Positions 35,587-44,365 of a stretch of 64,000 nucleotides of DNA are shown piece by piece (the stretch's first letter is position 1; each line of letters begins with the position of its first letter). Made by a program: the position numbers and the translations under genes. Source of the stretch: a bacterium D16-76. Lineage in GTDB: Bacteria > Bacillota > Clostridia > Oscillospirales > Acutalibacteraceae. The stretch is from contig QZEE01000003.1 in NCBI GenBank assembly GCA_009917445.1, positions 115,320 through 179,319 of the forward strand, in the 5' to 3' direction. The notes beneath the pieces are model-generated. The model did no database searches and was not told where the DNA came from. It saw only the letters and a list, made by a program, of their open reading frames with translations.

Positions 35587-35780
35587 GGAAAACAAAGAGG
35601 CGCGTGCGCCCACCGGTGCGGTTTTGTCTGCCACAGGTTGATAGGTACAGGATTCCCCCCTTGTGTTTGTGGGCGGGTTTTTGTGGATTTATCAGCGGGC
35701 GGGCTTTTCTGCCCGCTTTTTGTGTGCCGCCCCTTTGAAGAAGTTATTTTGAGGACTAACGTGTGATGGAGGTGCTACCA
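35587..35780 (+). promoter_or_regulatory. Structured infC leader, L20-leader-like attenuator
   Basis: About 190 bases of untranslated leader precede infC. It includes a long-range inverted pair candidate (GCGCGTGCGCCCACCGG region near 35600) and an intrinsic terminator at 35694-35721, well before the coding start. In Firmicutes the infC operon is commonly controlled by such a leader, where L20 binding promotes termination. By position and terminator this fits; I could not match the L20-binding fold base by base. Confidence 0.6.
35694..35721 (+). terminator. Attenuator terminator in the infC leader
   Basis: AGCGGGC (35694-35700), loop GGGCTTTTCT, GCCCGCT (35711-35717), TTTT. It stands between promoter and infC, so it must be read through for expression. 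Confidence 0.82.
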
Positions 35781-36299
35781 ATTAGCAGCAAGGAACTACA
35801 GATCAATGAACAGATCCGCGATAAGGAGGTCCGCGTAGTGGACGCGGACGGCTCGCAGCTGGGCGTGATGCCTTTGGCAAAGGCCAAGGAGCTGGCGGCC
35901 CAGCGGGATTTGGACCTGGTGAAGATCGCCCCACAGGCTACGCCCCCGGTGTGCAAGATCATCGATTATGGCAAGTTCCGTTTCGAGCAGTCGAAGCGGG
36001 AAAAGGAGCAGCGGAAAAACCAGCGCACCGTGGAGATCAAAGAGGTGCGCCTTTCCCTGAACATTGACACCCACGACTTTGAGACCAAGCGCAACCACGC
36101 GGCACGGTTCATTGGCGAGGGGAACAAGGTGAAAGCTTCCATCCGCTTTCGAGGCCGGGAGATGGGCCACCCGGAGCTGGGGCAGGAGATTATGCGCCGG
36201 TTTGCGGAAAGCATGGCAGAGGTGGCCAACGTGGAAAAGCCCGCCAAGCTGGAAGGCAGGACGATGCTGATGTTCCTTGCCCCGAAGCCCGTTAAATAA
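35781..36299 (+). CDS. infC: Translation initiation factor IF-3, probable ATT start
   Basis: Binds the 30S subunit and checks start codon and initiator tRNA. The 172 residues include the family opening SSKELQINEQIRDKEVRVVD, DYGKFRFEQSKREKE in the linker and FRGREMGHPELGQEIM in the C domain. The start appears to be the rare ATT at 35781: GGAGGTG (35768-35774) lies 6 bases before it, and the protein aligns from there. An ATG at 35766 and GTG at 35763 are in frame, but using them would put the ribosome binding site inside the gene. A rare start is the known self-control device of infC. Operon with rpmI and rplT. Confidence 0.93.
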   Translation: MSSKELQINEQIRDKEVRVVDADGSQLGVMPLAKAKELAAQRDLDLVKIAPQATPPVCKIIDYGKFRFEQSKREKEQRKNQRTVEIKEVRLSLNIDTHDFETKRNHAARFIGEGNKVKASIRFRGREMGHPELGQEIMRRFAESMAEVANVEKPAKLEGRTMLMFLAPKPVK

Positions 36300-36396
36300 C
36301 CCTTATTTTCGTATCCCTCTGGATAGGATGGCAGGGCTGGAGGCCGGCCAGCCATCCTTGCAGAAATAAGTGAAGACAATCAAGGAGGACTGCAAA

Positions 36397-36600
36397 ATGC
36401 CGAAGCTTAAAACACACAGCGGCGCCAAAAAGCGCTTCAAGCTTTCCAAAAACGGGAAAGTGATCCGTGGACACGCCTTTACCAGCCATCTTTTCAATGG
36501 CCATGGCAAGACCCCCAAGGTCAAGCGCCATGCCCGCGGCACCACTGTGACCGACAAGACCAACGTTGCCGCCGTCAAGCGGATGCTGCCCTACAAATAA
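36397..36600 (+). CDS. rpmI: 50S ribosomal protein L35
   Basis: A 67-residue basic ribosomal protein, opening PKLKTHSGAKKRFKLSKNGK and ending AAVKRMLPYK as usual. AAGGAGG precedes the ATG at 36397. Second gene of the infC operon; lies 97 bases after infC and 45 before rplT. Confidence 0.97.
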   Translation: MPKLKTHSGAKKRFKLSKNGKVIRGHAFTSHLFNGHGKTPKVKRHARGTTVTDKTNVAAVKRMLPYK

Positions 36601-36645
36601 AGTGTGAATTTTTCGACGAGAACTTCTGAAAGGAATGAATGATAA

Positions 36646-36999
36646 ATGGCTAGAGTCAAGGGCGCTATGATGACGCGCAAAAGAAGGAAAAAGGTTTTAA
36701 AGCTGGCAAAGGGGTATTGGGGTTCCAAGTCCCGCCACTTTAAGATGGCCAAACAGGCTGTCATGAAGTCCGGCAACTATGCTTACATTGGCCGCAAGCA
36801 GCGCAAGCGGGATTTCCGCCGCCTGTGGATTACCCGTATTTCGGCGGCCTGCCACATGAACGGGGTCAACTATTCCACCTTTATGAACGGGCTGAAGAAG
36901 GCTGGGATCACCCTGAACCGCAAGATGCTTTCGGAGATTGCCATTGCGGACGCCGCCGCCTTTACCGCCCTGGTAGAGAAGGCTAAGGCTGCCCTATAA
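36646..36999 (+). CDS. rplT: 50S ribosomal protein L20
   Basis: A 117-residue rRNA-binding assembly protein with [20 protein letters not shown] at the start and [18 protein letters not shown] in the middle. Third gene of the infC operon and likely the repressor of the operon through its leader. A hairpin terminator follows 14 bases after the stop. Confidence 0.97.
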   Translation: MARVKGAMMTRKRRKKVLKLAKGYWGSKSRHFKMAKQAVMKSGNYAYIGRKQRKRDFRRLWITRISAACHMNGVNYSTFMNGLKKAGITLNRKMLSEIAIADAAAFTALVEKAKAAL

Positions 37000-37013
37000 A
37001 AAAGCTGAAACTG

Positions 37014-37042
37014 CGCCTGAGGCAGCAATGCCTTAGGCGTTT
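37014..37042 (+). terminator. Terminator after rplT
   Basis: CGCCTGAGGCA (37014-37024), loop GCAA, TGCCTTAGGCG (37029-37039) with one G-T pair, then TTTCC. The T tail is short, so some read-through into the methylase gene is possible. Confidence 0.6.
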
Positions 37043-37071
37043 CCGCTTATTTCTGTGGAAAGGAGGGGCTT

Positions 37072-37893
37072 ATGGGATACCCTTTGATAACCAGCCGCAA
37101 GAACCCCCTGGTGCGGGAGGCGGCCCAGCTGGGCGCATCGGCCCAGGCCCGGCAGGGGCGGCGGAGGTTTTTGTGCGAGGGCGCAAGGCTTTGCCAGGAC
37201 GCGGCCCGGTCTGGGGTGGGCATAGACACCTGCTTTTTTACCGCAAGCGCAGGGAAGAAGTATGGGGGTTATTTGAAAGATGTTTTGGCGGTGTGCGGGC
37301 AGGCCTATGAGGTAGAGGGCCATGTAGCGGCCTTGCTTTCTGGGACCAAGAGCAGCCAGGGGATTTTCTGCGTGTGCAGGTGGCCCGGCGCTTTGCAGGA
37401 AGGCGTGGTGGGCTTTGCCCCGCTGTGGAACTGCTTGGTGATGGAAAATCTACAGGACCCGGGGAATTTGGGGACGGTGCTGCGCACGGCCGAGGCCCTG
37501 GGGGTAGGCCGGGTGTTCCTGCTGGGGGACTGCTGCGACCCCCTTTCGCCTAAGGCCCTGCGGGCCTCTATGGGGGCGGCCTTCCGGGTGGGGCTGGTGC
37601 GGGAGCCGTCGGCGGGGCATTTGGCCCAGATGCTGAAGGGGCACGGGTATGCCCTGCATGCGGCGGTGCCGGACAGCGGGGCCCGCCGGGTGACGGGGGT
37701 TGATTTTGGGGACGGTCCCCACGCGGTGTTTATTGGCAACGAAGGCGCGGGGCTGCGCCCGGAAACCTGCGAGCTTTGCCATGACCGGGTGACGATCCCT
37801 ATGGCGGGGCGGGCGGAATCGCTGAACGCGGCGGCTGCGGCGACCATACTGCTATGGGAGATGCAGCGGGGCGCGGAAGGAAGGGAGAGGTGA
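37072..37893 (+). CDS. TrmH/SpoU-family RNA 2'-O-methyltransferase
   Basis: A SPOUT methylase of 273 residues for rRNA or tRNA ribose. It has an N-terminal L30e-like substrate domain (ITSRKNPLVREAAQLGAS; RRFLCEGARLCQDA) and the knotted catalytic domain with MENLQDPGNLGTVLRTAEAL (motif 1), IGNEGAGLRPE (motif 2) and IPMAGRAESLNAAAAATILL (motif 3). The position behind the rplT gene is common in clostridia. GAAAGGAGG precedes the ATG. The modified nucleotide cannot be told from sequence. Confidence 0.9.
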   Translation: MGYPLITSRKNPLVREAAQLGASAQARQGRRRFLCEGARLCQDAARSGVGIDTCFFTASAGKKYGGYLKDVLAVCGQAYEVEGHVAALLSGTKSSQGIFCVCRWPGALQEGVVGFAPLWNCLVMENLQDPGNLGTVLRTAEALGVGRVFLLGDCCDPLSPKALRASMGAAFRVGLVREPSAGHLAQMLKGHGYALHAAVPDSGARRVTGVDFGDGPHAVFIGNEGAGLRPETCELCHDRVTIPMAGRAESLNAAAAATILLWEMQRGAEGRER

Positions 37894-37897
37894 GCAA

Positions 37898-39067
37898 GTG
37901 GACCATCGTGTGTACTGGATATGGCTGCAGCAGGCCTTTGGGCCGGGCAGCCGCCTGCCTTGCGAGCTGGACAGGCGCTTTGTGGGAGGCGTGGAGGAAT
38001 TTTACCAGGGCGGGCCCAAGCTGTGGAACGCCATGGCTTTTATTACGGACCAGCAGGCCGCCACGCTTTTCAGCTTCTCTTTAGGGGAGGCGGAGGCGCA
38101 GCTGGAGCATGCGGAGAAGGTGGGCTGGTGGGTTGTGACGCCGGAGTGTGAGAAATATCCCGAACCCCTTAGGAATATTTCTGACCCTCCCGCGGTACTG
38201 TATGGCAAGGGGGAACTGCCGGACTGGCAGAGCCGCCCGGCCATTGCCATAGTGGGGGCCCGGAAAGCCCTGGATGTTTCGGTGGAAGCGGCCAGGAAGA
38301 TCGGGTGCCAGCTGGCCTGCGGCGGCGCGCCGGTAATCAGCGGCGGGGCTTTGGGCATTGACACAGCGGCTTTGACTGGGGCTATGAGTGTGCTAGGGCC
38401 GGTGGTAAGCGTTTTGCCGGTGGATTTGGGGAGCCCCTACCTCAACAAGAATATGGCCCTGCGCCGGGATATACTGGAAAAGGGCGGGGCGCTGGTAAGC
38501 GAATATTTTATGCAGAGGCAGCCAAGCCTGGGCGGTTTTCAGGTGCGCAACAGGCTGATAACCGGCTTAAGCTGCGGGGTGGTGCTGATTCAGGCTGCGG
38601 CCAAAAGCGGCACGATGATTTATGCCAAGCACGCCCTGGACCAGAACCGGGACGTATTTGTGTACCCGGGCCCGGCGGGCGCACCGGAATATGCGGGCAG
38701 CCAGGGCCTTCTGCGGGACGGCGCAAAAGCCGTCACCTGCGGGGAGGATGTGCTGGAGGAATACAGTACGCGGTTTGCTATTACGCCCAGCGATATTTTC
38801 CAGGCGGGCAGCGAATATGATGGGCTGTTTGACGATATCCCCTTGCCGGTCCCGGAGGTGGCTATGGGGGACCCGGGCTTGGAGGGCGATGGGCTTTCCC
38901 CAGAGGAAGAGCGGGTTTTGGGCGCTTTTGCAGGGGAGACCCTTACGGTGCCCCAGCTGGGGGAACGGACAGGGCTTGGCCCGGGGGCCTTGCTGAGCCT
39001 GCTGACAGGGCTGGAGCTGGACGGGCGTGTGGAGTCTGTGGCGGGCCGGCGCTACCGGGCTTGCTGA
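37898..39067 (+). CDS. dprA: DNA processing protein DprA
   Basis: Loads RecA on single-stranded DNA during transformation and has further roles. The 389 residues carry the Rossmann domain (about 115-290): IAIVGARKALDVSVEAARK, VISGGALGIDTAAL, GSPYLNKNMALRRDI and FQVRNRLITGLSCGVVLIQA; the C-terminal winged helix ends RVESVAGRRYRAC. The family's usual SGGARGID is SGGALGID here, a mild change. Starts with GTG at 37898, a few bases after the methylase stop. dprA-topA-trmFO is a standard Firmicutes order. Confidence 0.93.
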   Translation: MDHRVYWIWLQQAFGPGSRLPCELDRRFVGGVEEFYQGGPKLWNAMAFITDQQAATLFSFSLGEAEAQLEHAEKVGWWVVTPECEKYPEPLRNISDPPAVLYGKGELPDWQSRPAIAIVGARKALDVSVEAARKIGCQLACGGAPVISGGALGIDTAALTGAMSVLGPVVSVLPVDLGSPYLNKNMALRRDILEKGGALVSEYFMQRQPSLGGFQVRNRLITGLSCGVVLIQAAAKSGTMIYAKHALDQNRDVFVYPGPAGAPEYAGSQGLLRDGAKAVTCGEDVLEEYSTRFAITPSDIFQAGSEYDGLFDDIPLPVPEVAMGDPGLEGDGLSPEEERVLGAFAGETLTVPQLGERTGLGPGALLSLLTGLELDGRVESVAGRRYRAC

Positions 39068-39089
39068 AAGGCTTTTGGCGGCGTGGATA

Positions 39090-39136
39090 TATTTCTAATT
39101 TAGAATTATAATTAGATGGAAATATTGTAATATGAT
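39090..39136 (+). promoter_or_regulatory. AT-rich inverted repeat upstream of topA
   Basis: TCTAATT (39094-39100) and AATTAGA (39110-39116) are perfect inverted arms around TAGAATTAT. TATAAT (39107-39112) and TATGAT (39131-39136) are possible -10 boxes but no good -35 is present. In this GC-rich window such an AT island just before topA may be a promoter with an operator or a supercoiling-sensitive site. Confidence 0.4.
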
Positions 39137-39178
39137 AGGGTTTGCAGGGGTGGCCTGCAAGAAAGGAAGAGCAGAATT

Positions 39179-41266
39179 ATGTCGAAGCTGGTGATCGTGG
39201 AGTCGCCTTCTAAGGCGAAGACCATACAGAAGTATTTGGGGCAGGGGTATGAGGTCATTGCCTCTATGGGCCATGTGCGGGATTTGCCCAAGGCCAGGCT
39301 GAGCGTGGACGTGAAGGACAGCTTTAAGCCGAAATACAGCATCATAAAGGGCAAGGAAAAGTTGGTGAAGGAGCTGAAGGAGGCGGCGGCCAAATCGGAC
39401 GGCGTACTGCTTGCTACGGACCCGGACCGGGAGGGGGAAGCGATCTCCTGGCACCTGGCTTATATTTTAGACCTGGATGAGAACGCTTTGGACCGGGTGA
39501 CCTTTAACGAGATCACCAAGACCGGCGTGGCGGAGGGCATGGCCCATCCCCGGGCCATTGATTTGGATTTGGTAAATGCCCAGCAGGCCAGGCGCATTTT
39601 GGACCGGCTGGTGGGTTATACCCTGAGCCCGTTTTTGGCTAAGACTATCCGTCCCAGGCTTTCGGCAGGGCGGGTACAGTCGGTGGCGGTACGGATGATT
39701 GTGGACCGGGAAGAGGAGATCAAGGCCTTTGTGCCGGAGGAGTATTGGAGCATTGACGCCAAGCTGACCGCGCCCCCCAGCAAGGCCGTGTTTGCGGCGC
39801 AGTTTTATGGGGACGAGACCGGGGAGATCAAGATCGTCTCCCAGGAGGAGTCGGATAAGCTGTTTGAGGAGCTGGAAAAGGAAGAGTTTGTGGTGGGGCC
39901 GGTGAAAAAGGGCAAGCGCAACCGCACCCCGGCGCCGCCGTTTATCACGTCTACCTTGCAGCAGGAGGCCTCCCGGAAGCTGGGCTTTCAGGCGCGGCGC
40001 ACCATGAAGGCCGCCCAGGAGCTGTATGAGGGCGTGGATATTGAGGGTATGGGCACCATGGGCTTGATTACCTATATGCGTACAGACTCGCTGCGGATTT
40101 CGGAAGACGCCATACAGGAGGCCGGGGCCTATATTGAGGAGCGCTGGGGCAAGAAGTATTTGCCTGCTAAGCCCCGGCACTTTAAGTCCCGGGCAAACGC
40201 CCAGGACGGCCATGAGGCTATACGGCCCTCGACTATATCGCTGACGCCGGAACAGGCGAAGGGCTCGCTGACTTCGGATCAATATAAGCTGTATAAGCTG
40301 ATATGGGAACGGTTTATTGCCTGCCAGATGGCCAATTGTGTGCTGAACACCAGCCAGGCGACGATTTTGGCTGGGAAGTATGTTTTTAAGGCTTCGGGGT
40401 TCCATGTGCATTTTGACGGTTTTACCGCCCTTTATGAAGAAAGCAAGGACGAAGAGGAAAAAGCCGGGAAGGATCTGCCGCCTTTGGAGGAAGGGCAGAA
40501 ACTGAAGGTGAAGGATTTGAAGGGGAACCAGCACTTTACCCAGCCGCCGCCCCGGTATACGGAGGCTTCCCTTATTAAGACTTTGGAGGAAAACGGGATA
40601 GGGCGGCCTTCGACTTACGCGGCGACCATCTCGACTATAACCACCCGGGAGTATGTGGCCCGGGAGGGGAAAGCCTTTAAGCCTACAGAGCTGGGGGAAG
40701 TCATTACCACGCTGATGAAGGAGCGCTTCCCGAAAATCGTGAATGTGCGGTTTACGGCCCAGGTGGAGGATGAGTTGGACGCGGTGCAGCGGGGGGACGA
40801 AGCCTGGGTGCAGACCTTGCAGCGCTTTTATGATGATTTCGACAAGACTGTCCAGAAAGCCAAGAAGGAAATGGACGGGGTGAAGATTAAGCTGAAAGAG
40901 GACGAGACTGGCGAGGTCTGCGAAAAATGCGGCAAGCCTATGGTGATTAAATACGGGCGGTATGGCCGTTTTATGGCCTGCTCGGGCTACCCGGAGTGCA
41001 AGAACGTGAAAAAGATCGTAAACGAGACCGGCGCCGCCTGCCCCAAGTGCGGGGGGAAGATCATTGAGCGGAAGTCGAAAAGGGGCCGGGTGTTCTATGG
41101 GTGCAGCGAGTACCCCAACTGCGATTTTGTGTCTTGGGACCCGCCGGCTAAAGAAAACTGCCCGGTGTGTGGGAAAGTCCTTATGCAGAAAAAGACAAAA
41201 GACAAACGCCTGTACTGTGTGACCCCGGGATGCTCTTTCGAAGGGAAGCTGCCCAGCGAAGAATAG
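39179..41266 (+). CDS. topA: DNA topoisomerase I
   Basis: Relaxes negatively supercoiled DNA (type IA). The 695 residues: Toprim domain (SKLVIVESPSKAKTIQKYLG; ATDPDREGEAISWH at 79-92), the active site Tyr299 in YMRTDSLRIS, GIGRPSTYAATISTI, then three C-terminal zinc-binding units: CEKCGKPMV with CSGYPEC, CPKCGGKII with CSEYPNC, and CPVCGKVLM with CVTPGC. GAAAGGAAGAG precedes the ATG. Follows dprA. Confidence 0.97.
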   Translation: MSKLVIVESPSKAKTIQKYLGQGYEVIASMGHVRDLPKARLSVDVKDSFKPKYSIIKGKEKLVKELKEAAAKSDGVLLATDPDREGEAISWHLAYILDLDENALDRVTFNEITKTGVAEGMAHPRAIDLDLVNAQQARRILDRLVGYTLSPFLAKTIRPRLSAGRVQSVAVRMIVDREEEIKAFVPEEYWSIDAKLTAPPSKAVFAAQFYGDETGEIKIVSQEESDKLFEELEKEEFVVGPVKKGKRNRTPAPPFITSTLQQEASRKLGFQARRTMKAAQELYEGVDIEGMGTMGLITYMRTDSLRISEDAIQEAGAYIEERWGKKYLPAKPRHFKSRANAQDGHEAIRPSTISLTPEQAKGSLTSDQYKLYKLIWERFIACQMANCVLNTSQATILAGKYVFKASGFHVHFDGFTALYEESKDEEEKAGKDLPPLEEGQKLKVKDLKGNQHFTQPPPRYTEASLIKTLEENGIGRPSTYAATISTITTREYVAREGKAFKPTELGEVITTLMKERFPKIVNVRFTAQVEDELDAVQRGDEAWVQTLQRFYDDFDKTVQKAKKEMDGVKIKLKEDETGEVCEKCGKPMVIKYGRYGRFMACSGYPECKNVKKIVNETGAACPKCGGKIIERKSKRGRVFYGCSEYPNCDFVSWDPPAKENCPVCGKVLMQKKTKDKRLYCVTPGCSFEGKLPSEE

Positions 41267-41318
41267 CAAAGGCTTTGGGGTTATTAGGCCGCCGGGGCAG
41301 CTGAAAAGGGGGAACCAC

Positions 41319-42626
41319 ATGGAAGAAATAAAAGTGCTGGGGGCGGGCCTGGCTGGCTGCGAGGCCGCGTGGCAGATTGCCCAGCAGGGGGCAATGGCCC
41401 ACCTGTATGAGATGAAGCCGGGGAAGTTTTCCCCGGCCCACAAGAGTGCGGGGCTGGCGGAGCTGATCTGTTCCAACTCTTTAAAGGCCGCCAGGCTGGA
41501 CAGCGCGGCGGGGCTGCTGAAGGAAGAAATGCGGCGGCTGGGATCGCTGCTGGTGGATTGCGCGGAAAAATGCCGGGTGCCGGCCGGCGGGGCGCTGGCG
41601 GTGGACCGGGGGGAGTTTTCCCGGCTGGCCACAGAGGCCATAGAGGGGCACCCCCGCATTGAGGTGCACCGCGAGGAGGTTGCGGAACTGCCCCCGGGGC
41701 CGGTGGTGGTGGCTACGGGGCCGCTGACGGCGGAGGGGCTTGCCGGGGAGATTGAGAAGCTGTGCGGCGGGGCGTTGAGCTTTTTTGACGCGGCGGCGCC
41801 TATTGTCACGGCGGAAAGCCTGGATATGGGGAAGTGCTTTGCGGCGTCACGGTATGATAAGGGCGACGGGGACTATATTAACTGCCCCATGGACAAAGAG
41901 GAATATGACAGTTTTGTGGAAGCTTTGCTGGGGGCCCAGCGGGCGCCGGTACACAGCTTTGACGCGGGGGCACCGAAAGTCTACGAGGGCTGTATGCCGG
42001 TGGAGGTCTTGGCTGGGCGGGGGCATGACGCGCTGCGCTTTGGGCCCATGAAGCCGGTGGGCCTGCGGGACCCCCGCACCGGGCGCCGGCCCTGGGCGGT
42101 GGTGCAGCTGCGGGCGGAGAATCTGGAAAACAGCCTGTATAACCTGGTGGGGTTCCAGACGAATTTGAAATTTGGGGAACAAAAGCGGGTGTTTGGCCAG
42201 ATACCGGGGCTTGGACAGGCGGAATTTGTGCGGTATGGCGTAATGCACCGGAACACGTTTTTGCACTCGCCGGGGCTGCTGGCGGGGGATTTTTCCCTGA
42301 TAAAGCGGCCGGACATGTTTTTTGCCGGGCAGATCACCGGGGTGGAGGGGTATATGGAATCCGCGGCTTCGGGGATTATGGCCGGGCTGAACGTGCTGCG
42401 CCGGGTGCGGGGGCGTGAAACGGTGGTGCTGCCGGAGGTTAGTATGATTGGAGCCCTGAGCCGGTATATTTCGAGTTATACGGGTAAGGATTTCCAGCCT
42501 ATGGGGGCAAATTTCGGCGTGCTGCCGCCGCTGGAAAAGAAGATACGGGACAAGCGGGAACGCTATATGGCCTTGGCCCAGCGGGCCCTTTTGGCTGTGG
42601 ACTGGGAACAGGCAAGGAGCGTATAA
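41319..42626 (+). CDS. trmFO: Methylenetetrahydrofolate-tRNA-(uracil-5-)-methyltransferase TrmFO
   Basis: Forms m5U54 in tRNA using methylenetetrahydrofolate and FAD. The 435 residues start with the FAD-binding KVLGAGLAGCEAAWQIAQQG, then LICSNSLKAARLDSAAGLLK, INCPMDKEEYDSFVEALL and ITGVEGYMESAASGIMAGL. GGGGGAAC lies before the ATG. The neighbours dprA-topA upstream are the usual company of this gene; the plsX gene follows after 12 bases. Confidence 0.95.
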   Translation: MEEIKVLGAGLAGCEAAWQIAQQGAMAHLYEMKPGKFSPAHKSAGLAELICSNSLKAARLDSAAGLLKEEMRRLGSLLVDCAEKCRVPAGGALAVDRGEFSRLATEAIEGHPRIEVHREEVAELPPGPVVVATGPLTAEGLAGEIEKLCGGALSFFDAAAPIVTAESLDMGKCFAASRYDKGDGDYINCPMDKEEYDSFVEALLGAQRAPVHSFDAGAPKVYEGCMPVEVLAGRGHDALRFGPMKPVGLRDPRTGRRPWAVVQLRAENLENSLYNLVGFQTNLKFGEQKRVFGQIPGLGQAEFVRYGVMHRNTFLHSPGLLAGDFSLIKRPDMFFAGQITGVEGYMESAASGIMAGLNVLRRVRGRETVVLPEVSMIGALSRYISSYTGKDFQPMGANFGVLPPLEKKIRDKRERYMALAQRALLAVDWEQARSV

Positions 42627-42638
42627 GGAGGCTTTGTT

Positions 42639-43646
42639 GTGAGAATTATCGTAGACGGGTTCGGCGGGGACAACGCCCCGGGGGAAATCCTTTTGGGCTG
42701 CGCCCAGGCTATGGACGAGCTGGGGGTGGGGATCCTGCTGACCGGGGACAAGGCCAGGCTGGAAGCAGCCGCCCGGGAGCGGGGCTTGGAAGAGAAGCTG
42801 GCCCGGATGGAGGTTTTGCCCTGCGGGCAGGTGCTTTCTATGGAGGACGAGCCTACCAGCGTCATTAAGGAGAAGGCGGACAGCTCTATGGCGGTAGGGC
42901 TGCGGGCTTTGGCAGAGGGCCGGGGCGACGCTTTTGCCAGTGCTGGGAACAGCGGGGCCATGGTGGTGGGGGCTACGACCATCGTGAAGCGGATACGGGG
43001 TGTAAAGCGTGTTACCTTTGCACCTATACTGCCTAAGAGCCAGGGGTTCTTTATGCTTTCTGACGGCGGGGCCAACGTGGACTGCCGGCCGGAAATGCTG
43101 GTGCAGTTTGGGCTGATGGGCTCGGTATACATGGAAAAGGTCATGGGGGTGAAGAAACCCAGGGTGGGGCTGTGCAATGTGGGCAGCGAATCCCACAAGG
43201 GCGACGACCTGCGGCGGCAGGCTTATGGGCTGCTGACAGAGTGCAAGGGTTTGCACTTTACAGGCAATGTGGAGCCCCGGGAGCTGCCCTATGACGGCTG
43301 CGATGTAGCGGTGGCCGACGGCTTTACCGGCAACATGCTGCTGAAAATGTACGAGGGCGTGGCGCTGGCGCTGATGGATCAGATCAAAGGGGTGATGACC
43401 AGCGGGCTTAAAAACAAGCTGGCGGCGGCTGTCCTTTACAGCGACATGAAGCAGCTGAAAAAGCACCTGGATTACAATGAATACGGCGGCGCGCCCATTA
43501 TGGGGGCCCAGAAGCCGGTGTTTAAGATACACGGCAGCGCGAAAGCGTCTACGGTGAAGAACGCTTTGCGGCTGACGCGGGATTATACCCAGTCTGGCAT
43601 TATTGGGGATATTGCGCGGGCTGTGGGGAAGAAGGATAATCTGTAA
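42639..43646 (+). CDS. plsX: Phosphate acyltransferase PlsX
   Basis: Converts acyl-ACP to acyl-phosphate for phospholipid synthesis. The 335 residues open RIIVDGFGGDNAPGEILLG and include SMAVGLRALAEGRGDAFASA, GNSGAMVVGATTIVKRI and ADGFTGNMLLKMYEGVA. Starts with GTG 42639 after AAGGAGG. In most Firmicutes acpP lies between plsX and rnc; here rnc follows after only 38 bases and no acyl carrier protein gene is present. Confidence 0.95.
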   Translation: MRIIVDGFGGDNAPGEILLGCAQAMDELGVGILLTGDKARLEAAARERGLEEKLARMEVLPCGQVLSMEDEPTSVIKEKADSSMAVGLRALAEGRGDAFASAGNSGAMVVGATTIVKRIRGVKRVTFAPILPKSQGFFMLSDGGANVDCRPEMLVQFGLMGSVYMEKVMGVKKPRVGLCNVGSESHKGDDLRRQAYGLLTECKGLHFTGNVEPRELPYDGCDVAVADGFTGNMLLKMYEGVALALMDQIKGVMTSGLKNKLAAAVLYSDMKQLKKHLDYNEYGGAPIMGAQKPVFKIHGSAKASTVKNALRLTRDYTQSGIIGDIARAVGKKDNL

Positions 43647-43684
43647 AGGGAAAATGCTTTACTTTTGGAAAGGGACGTGGCTCT

Positions 43685-44365
43685 ATGAGACCTTTGGAAG
43701 AATACGAGAAGAACATCGGCTACCAGTTTCGGGACAAGGGAGTGCTGGAAACGGCCTTGACGCACTCTTCTTTTGCTAACGAGCACAAATGCAAAAGCTA
43801 TGAGCGGCTGGAATTTTTGGGGGACTCGGTGCTGGGGTTTGTGACAGCGGAATACCTTTACACCCACTTCTCCGGGCTGCCGGAAGGCAAGCTTACGAAA
43901 AACCGGGCGGCGCTGGTGTGTGAACGGTCACTGTGCGGGTTTTCTAAAGAGCTGCAGGTGGGGGATTTCCTGCGGCTGAGCCACGGGGAGAGACATTCTG
44001 GGGGGCAGGACAGGCCCAGCATTTTAGCGGACGTTTTTGAGTCTACCATTGCGGCCATTTATTTGGACAGCGGCGATTTGGATCAGGCTAAGGCTTTTAT
44101 CCTGCGGTTTATCGTGCCTGCCGCCAAGGCCCAGACGACGAAGCCTTTTAAGGATTACAAGACAACCTTGCAGGAGATCATCCAGCAGAACCCGGAAGAA
44201 AAGCTGGAATACCGGGTCACTGGGGAAAGCGGGCCGGACCATGACAAGCACTTTACAGTGGAGGTGCGCTTAAACAGCAATGTGATTGGCAAAGGGGGCG
44301 GGCGCAGCAAGAAAGAGGCTGAGCAGCAGGCCGCCCGGGAGGCTTTGGAGCTGATGGGATATTGA
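43685..44365 (+). CDS. rnc: Ribonuclease III
   Basis: Cuts double-stranded RNA, including rRNA precursors. The 226 residues have the signature ERLEFLGDSVL (40-50; metal-binding Glu and Asp), ADVFESTIAAIYLD (Asp116, Glu119) and a C-terminal double-stranded RNA-binding domain from about 155 (DYKTTLQEIIQQN; GGGRSKKEAEQQAAREAL). The stop TGA overlaps the TTG start of the radical SAM gene. Confidence 0.96.
   Translation: MRPLEEYEKNIGYQFRDKGVLETALTHSSFANEHKCKSYERLEFLGDSVLGFVTAEYLYTHFSGLPEGKLTKNRAALVCERSLCGFSKELQVGDFLRLSHGERHSGGQDRPSILADVFESTIAAIYLDSGDLDQAKAFILRFIVPAAKAQTTKPFKDYKTTLQEIIQQNPEEKLEYRVTGESGPDHDKHFTVEVRLNSNVIGKGGGRSKKEAEQQAAREALELMGY

Noticed and set aside
35763..35780. GTG 35763 or ATG 35766 as infC start
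   Set aside because: The best ribosome binding site (GGAGGTG) would then lie inside the coding region, and the family sequence begins at the ATT.
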